From Promethearchaeota archaeon (GTDB lineage: Archaea; Asgardarchaeota; Lokiarchaeia; Sigyniarchaeales; SOKP01), in NCBI GenBank assembly GCA_018238625.1, contig JABCSY010000004.1, positions 1 through 64,000 of the forward strand: a DNA stretch of 64,000 bases, given 5' to 3'. The notes beneath the pieces were generated by a model. That model was given only the letters and a program-made list of their open reading frames with translations, had not been told where the DNA came from and did not search any database. Of the stretch, positions 63,325 to 64,000 are shown in pieces (within the stretch, counting starts at the first letter, position 1; the number at the start of each line of letters is the position of its first letter). Made by a program: the position numbers and the translations under genes.

Positions 63325-64000
63325 AGAAACTAATTAAATTCACACTTATTTTATTTCTTATCATAGGTTCAACTGTAGGAACGAGTTTCATTTTTAATTT
63401 AATAATTCCATATAAATTAAATTTTGGAAAACAAGAGAGTGTTGACTATCTACATAGTTCAAATAATGGTAAAAAATCTGTAATCGTTTTTTTTAATGAA
63501 TCCACATTTGATGCTAATGCTAAAACTAGGTTTGAATTTTATGGAGGAAATTTTAAAGAAAACGAAGAATGGAATTCCTTGTTTAATAACTTTTCGGGGT
63601 TCGCAGGAGTAATTCCTATAGAAAACATTTCCACATATAAAAGCGAGTTTCCAGATATAAATGTAGAAACTGATGAAATTATTGAAGTTCAAATGAATTA
63701 TGCAAGCATTCAAACCCAATCAGTAAATTCAACATGGTACATAAATGGTTATAAAGGAAATACAGATTCTTCTATTGCTGTTTTGGATAGTGGTGTAAAT
63801 CTTAACCATGACTTTTTACAAGGCAGAATTATAGGTTGGCAGAATTTTATTAGTCAAGATCCGATGACAGATTATAACGGTCATGGTACATTCATATCTT
63901 CAGTTATAGCGGGCACTGGTACTTCAACTTATAATTCTAATAGTCCTTCAATAGTGAATTTATACGGCAATTATTCTCATTTAGATCTTTTTGACGAATA
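63321..64000 (+). CDS. Secreted subtilisin-like serine protease (S8), cut by the window end; CTG start
   Basis: The frame has a TAG at 63318-63320 and no ATG, GTG or TTG for about 85 codons, but CTG 63321 follows GGAGGTG (63304-63310) by ten bases. From it the protein begins with a signal peptide or anchor (KKLIKFTLILFLIIGSTVGT). The catalytic Asp is D156 in SIAVLDSGVNL and the catalytic His is H188 in YNGHGTFISSVIAG; the Ser lies beyond the window. It overlaps the end of the surface-protein gene, so it is translated with it. Confidence 0.85.
   Translation, partial: MKKLIKFTLILFLIIGSTVGTSFIFNLIIPYKLNFGKQESVDYLHSSNNGKKSVIVFFNESTFDANAKTRFEFYGGNFKENEEWNSLFNNFSGFAGVIPIENISTYKSEFPDINVETDEIIEVQMNYASIQTQSVNSTWYINGYKGNTDSSIAVLDSGVNLNHDFLQGRIIGWQNFISQDPMTDYNGHGTFISSVIAGTGTSTYNSNSPSIVNLYGNYSHLDLFDE

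Noticed and set aside
1-64000. Possible CRISPR arrays, tRNA genes or insertion sequences
   Set aside because: No regularly spaced repeats with unique spacers, no cloverleaf-like sequence and no transposase were found by reading; a covariance-model scan would be the decisive test.

Overview
The window looks like a chromosomal segment of an Asgard archaeon, most likely of the Lokiarchaeia type. It is strongly AT-rich and has TATA-box-like promoters. It carries ADP-forming acyl-CoA synthetase subunits, an archaeal indolepyruvate:ferredoxin oxidoreductase, an RPB9/TFS-like zinc ribbon, a gelsolin-domain protein, a longin-like protein, and many proteins of low complexity. Assignment to a lineage is an inference from gene content; there is no rRNA in the window. 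I saw no tRNA, rRNA, CRISPR array or insertion sequence.

Layout. 1-1.2 kb: end of an ABC-2 exporter operon plus a small cupin. 1.3-3.9 kb: a VapBC toxin-antitoxin pair with a tandem-repeat operator, a shortened isoprenylcysteine-methyltransferase-like membrane protein, a crotonase, and a MarR regulator broken by a one-base shift in a homopolymer. 4.2-9.9 kb: a ChlI/ChlD fusion and CobN, a likely cobaltochelatase for cobalamin. 10-14.3 kb: acyl-CoA dehydrogenase, EtfB, a ferredoxin-fused EtfA and a short-chain dehydrogenase (acyl-CoA oxidation). 15.2-19.6 kb: IorB, IorA, an ADP-forming acyl-CoA synthetase alpha subunit and an ACT protein (aryl-pyruvate fermentation with ATP formation). 19.8-27.2 kb: two methyltransferases, a TauE/SafE transporter, a second crotonase, a UbiA-like enzyme and two HdrD/GlcF-like iron-sulfur proteins. 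27.3-30.8 kb: a MoxR-type AAA+ ATPase overlapping a VWA protein with an HExxH motif (a CobS/CobT-NorD-like pair). 30.8-33.9 kb: two alpha/beta hydrolases and an MFS transporter.

34.2-41.8 kb is the most unusual part: a gelsolin-SAP protein; a 989-residue winged-helix plus TPR protein; an array of three divergently oriented micro-ORFs (23-24 codons) that share a leader, Shine-Dalgarno spacing and a C-terminal motif; a duplicated fragment of the winged-helix domain; an HExxH protease-like protein; and a longin-like/TPR protein. The arrangement of an HTH-TPR protein next to micro-ORFs resembles bacterial RRNPP receptor/peptide pairs. I propose it as a candidate undescribed peptide-regulated circuit. 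The sequence supports the arrangement, not the function.

42-54.9 kb: acetyltransferase-like proteins, an E1/ThiF-like enzyme, a second MFS transporter, a left-handed-beta-helix protein, a second acyl-CoA synthetase alpha subunit, two tandem glycerophosphodiesterases, a single-ribbon RPB9-like protein, an SCP2-like protein and a complete RNase III. 55.1 kb to the end: a MacB/LolD-type ATPase, an FtsX-like permease, a very large surface protein with repeated adhesion-like domains, and the start of a secreted subtilisin, all in one direction. Several genes appear to use TTG, CTG or even ATA start codons behind a clear Shine-Dalgarno sequence.
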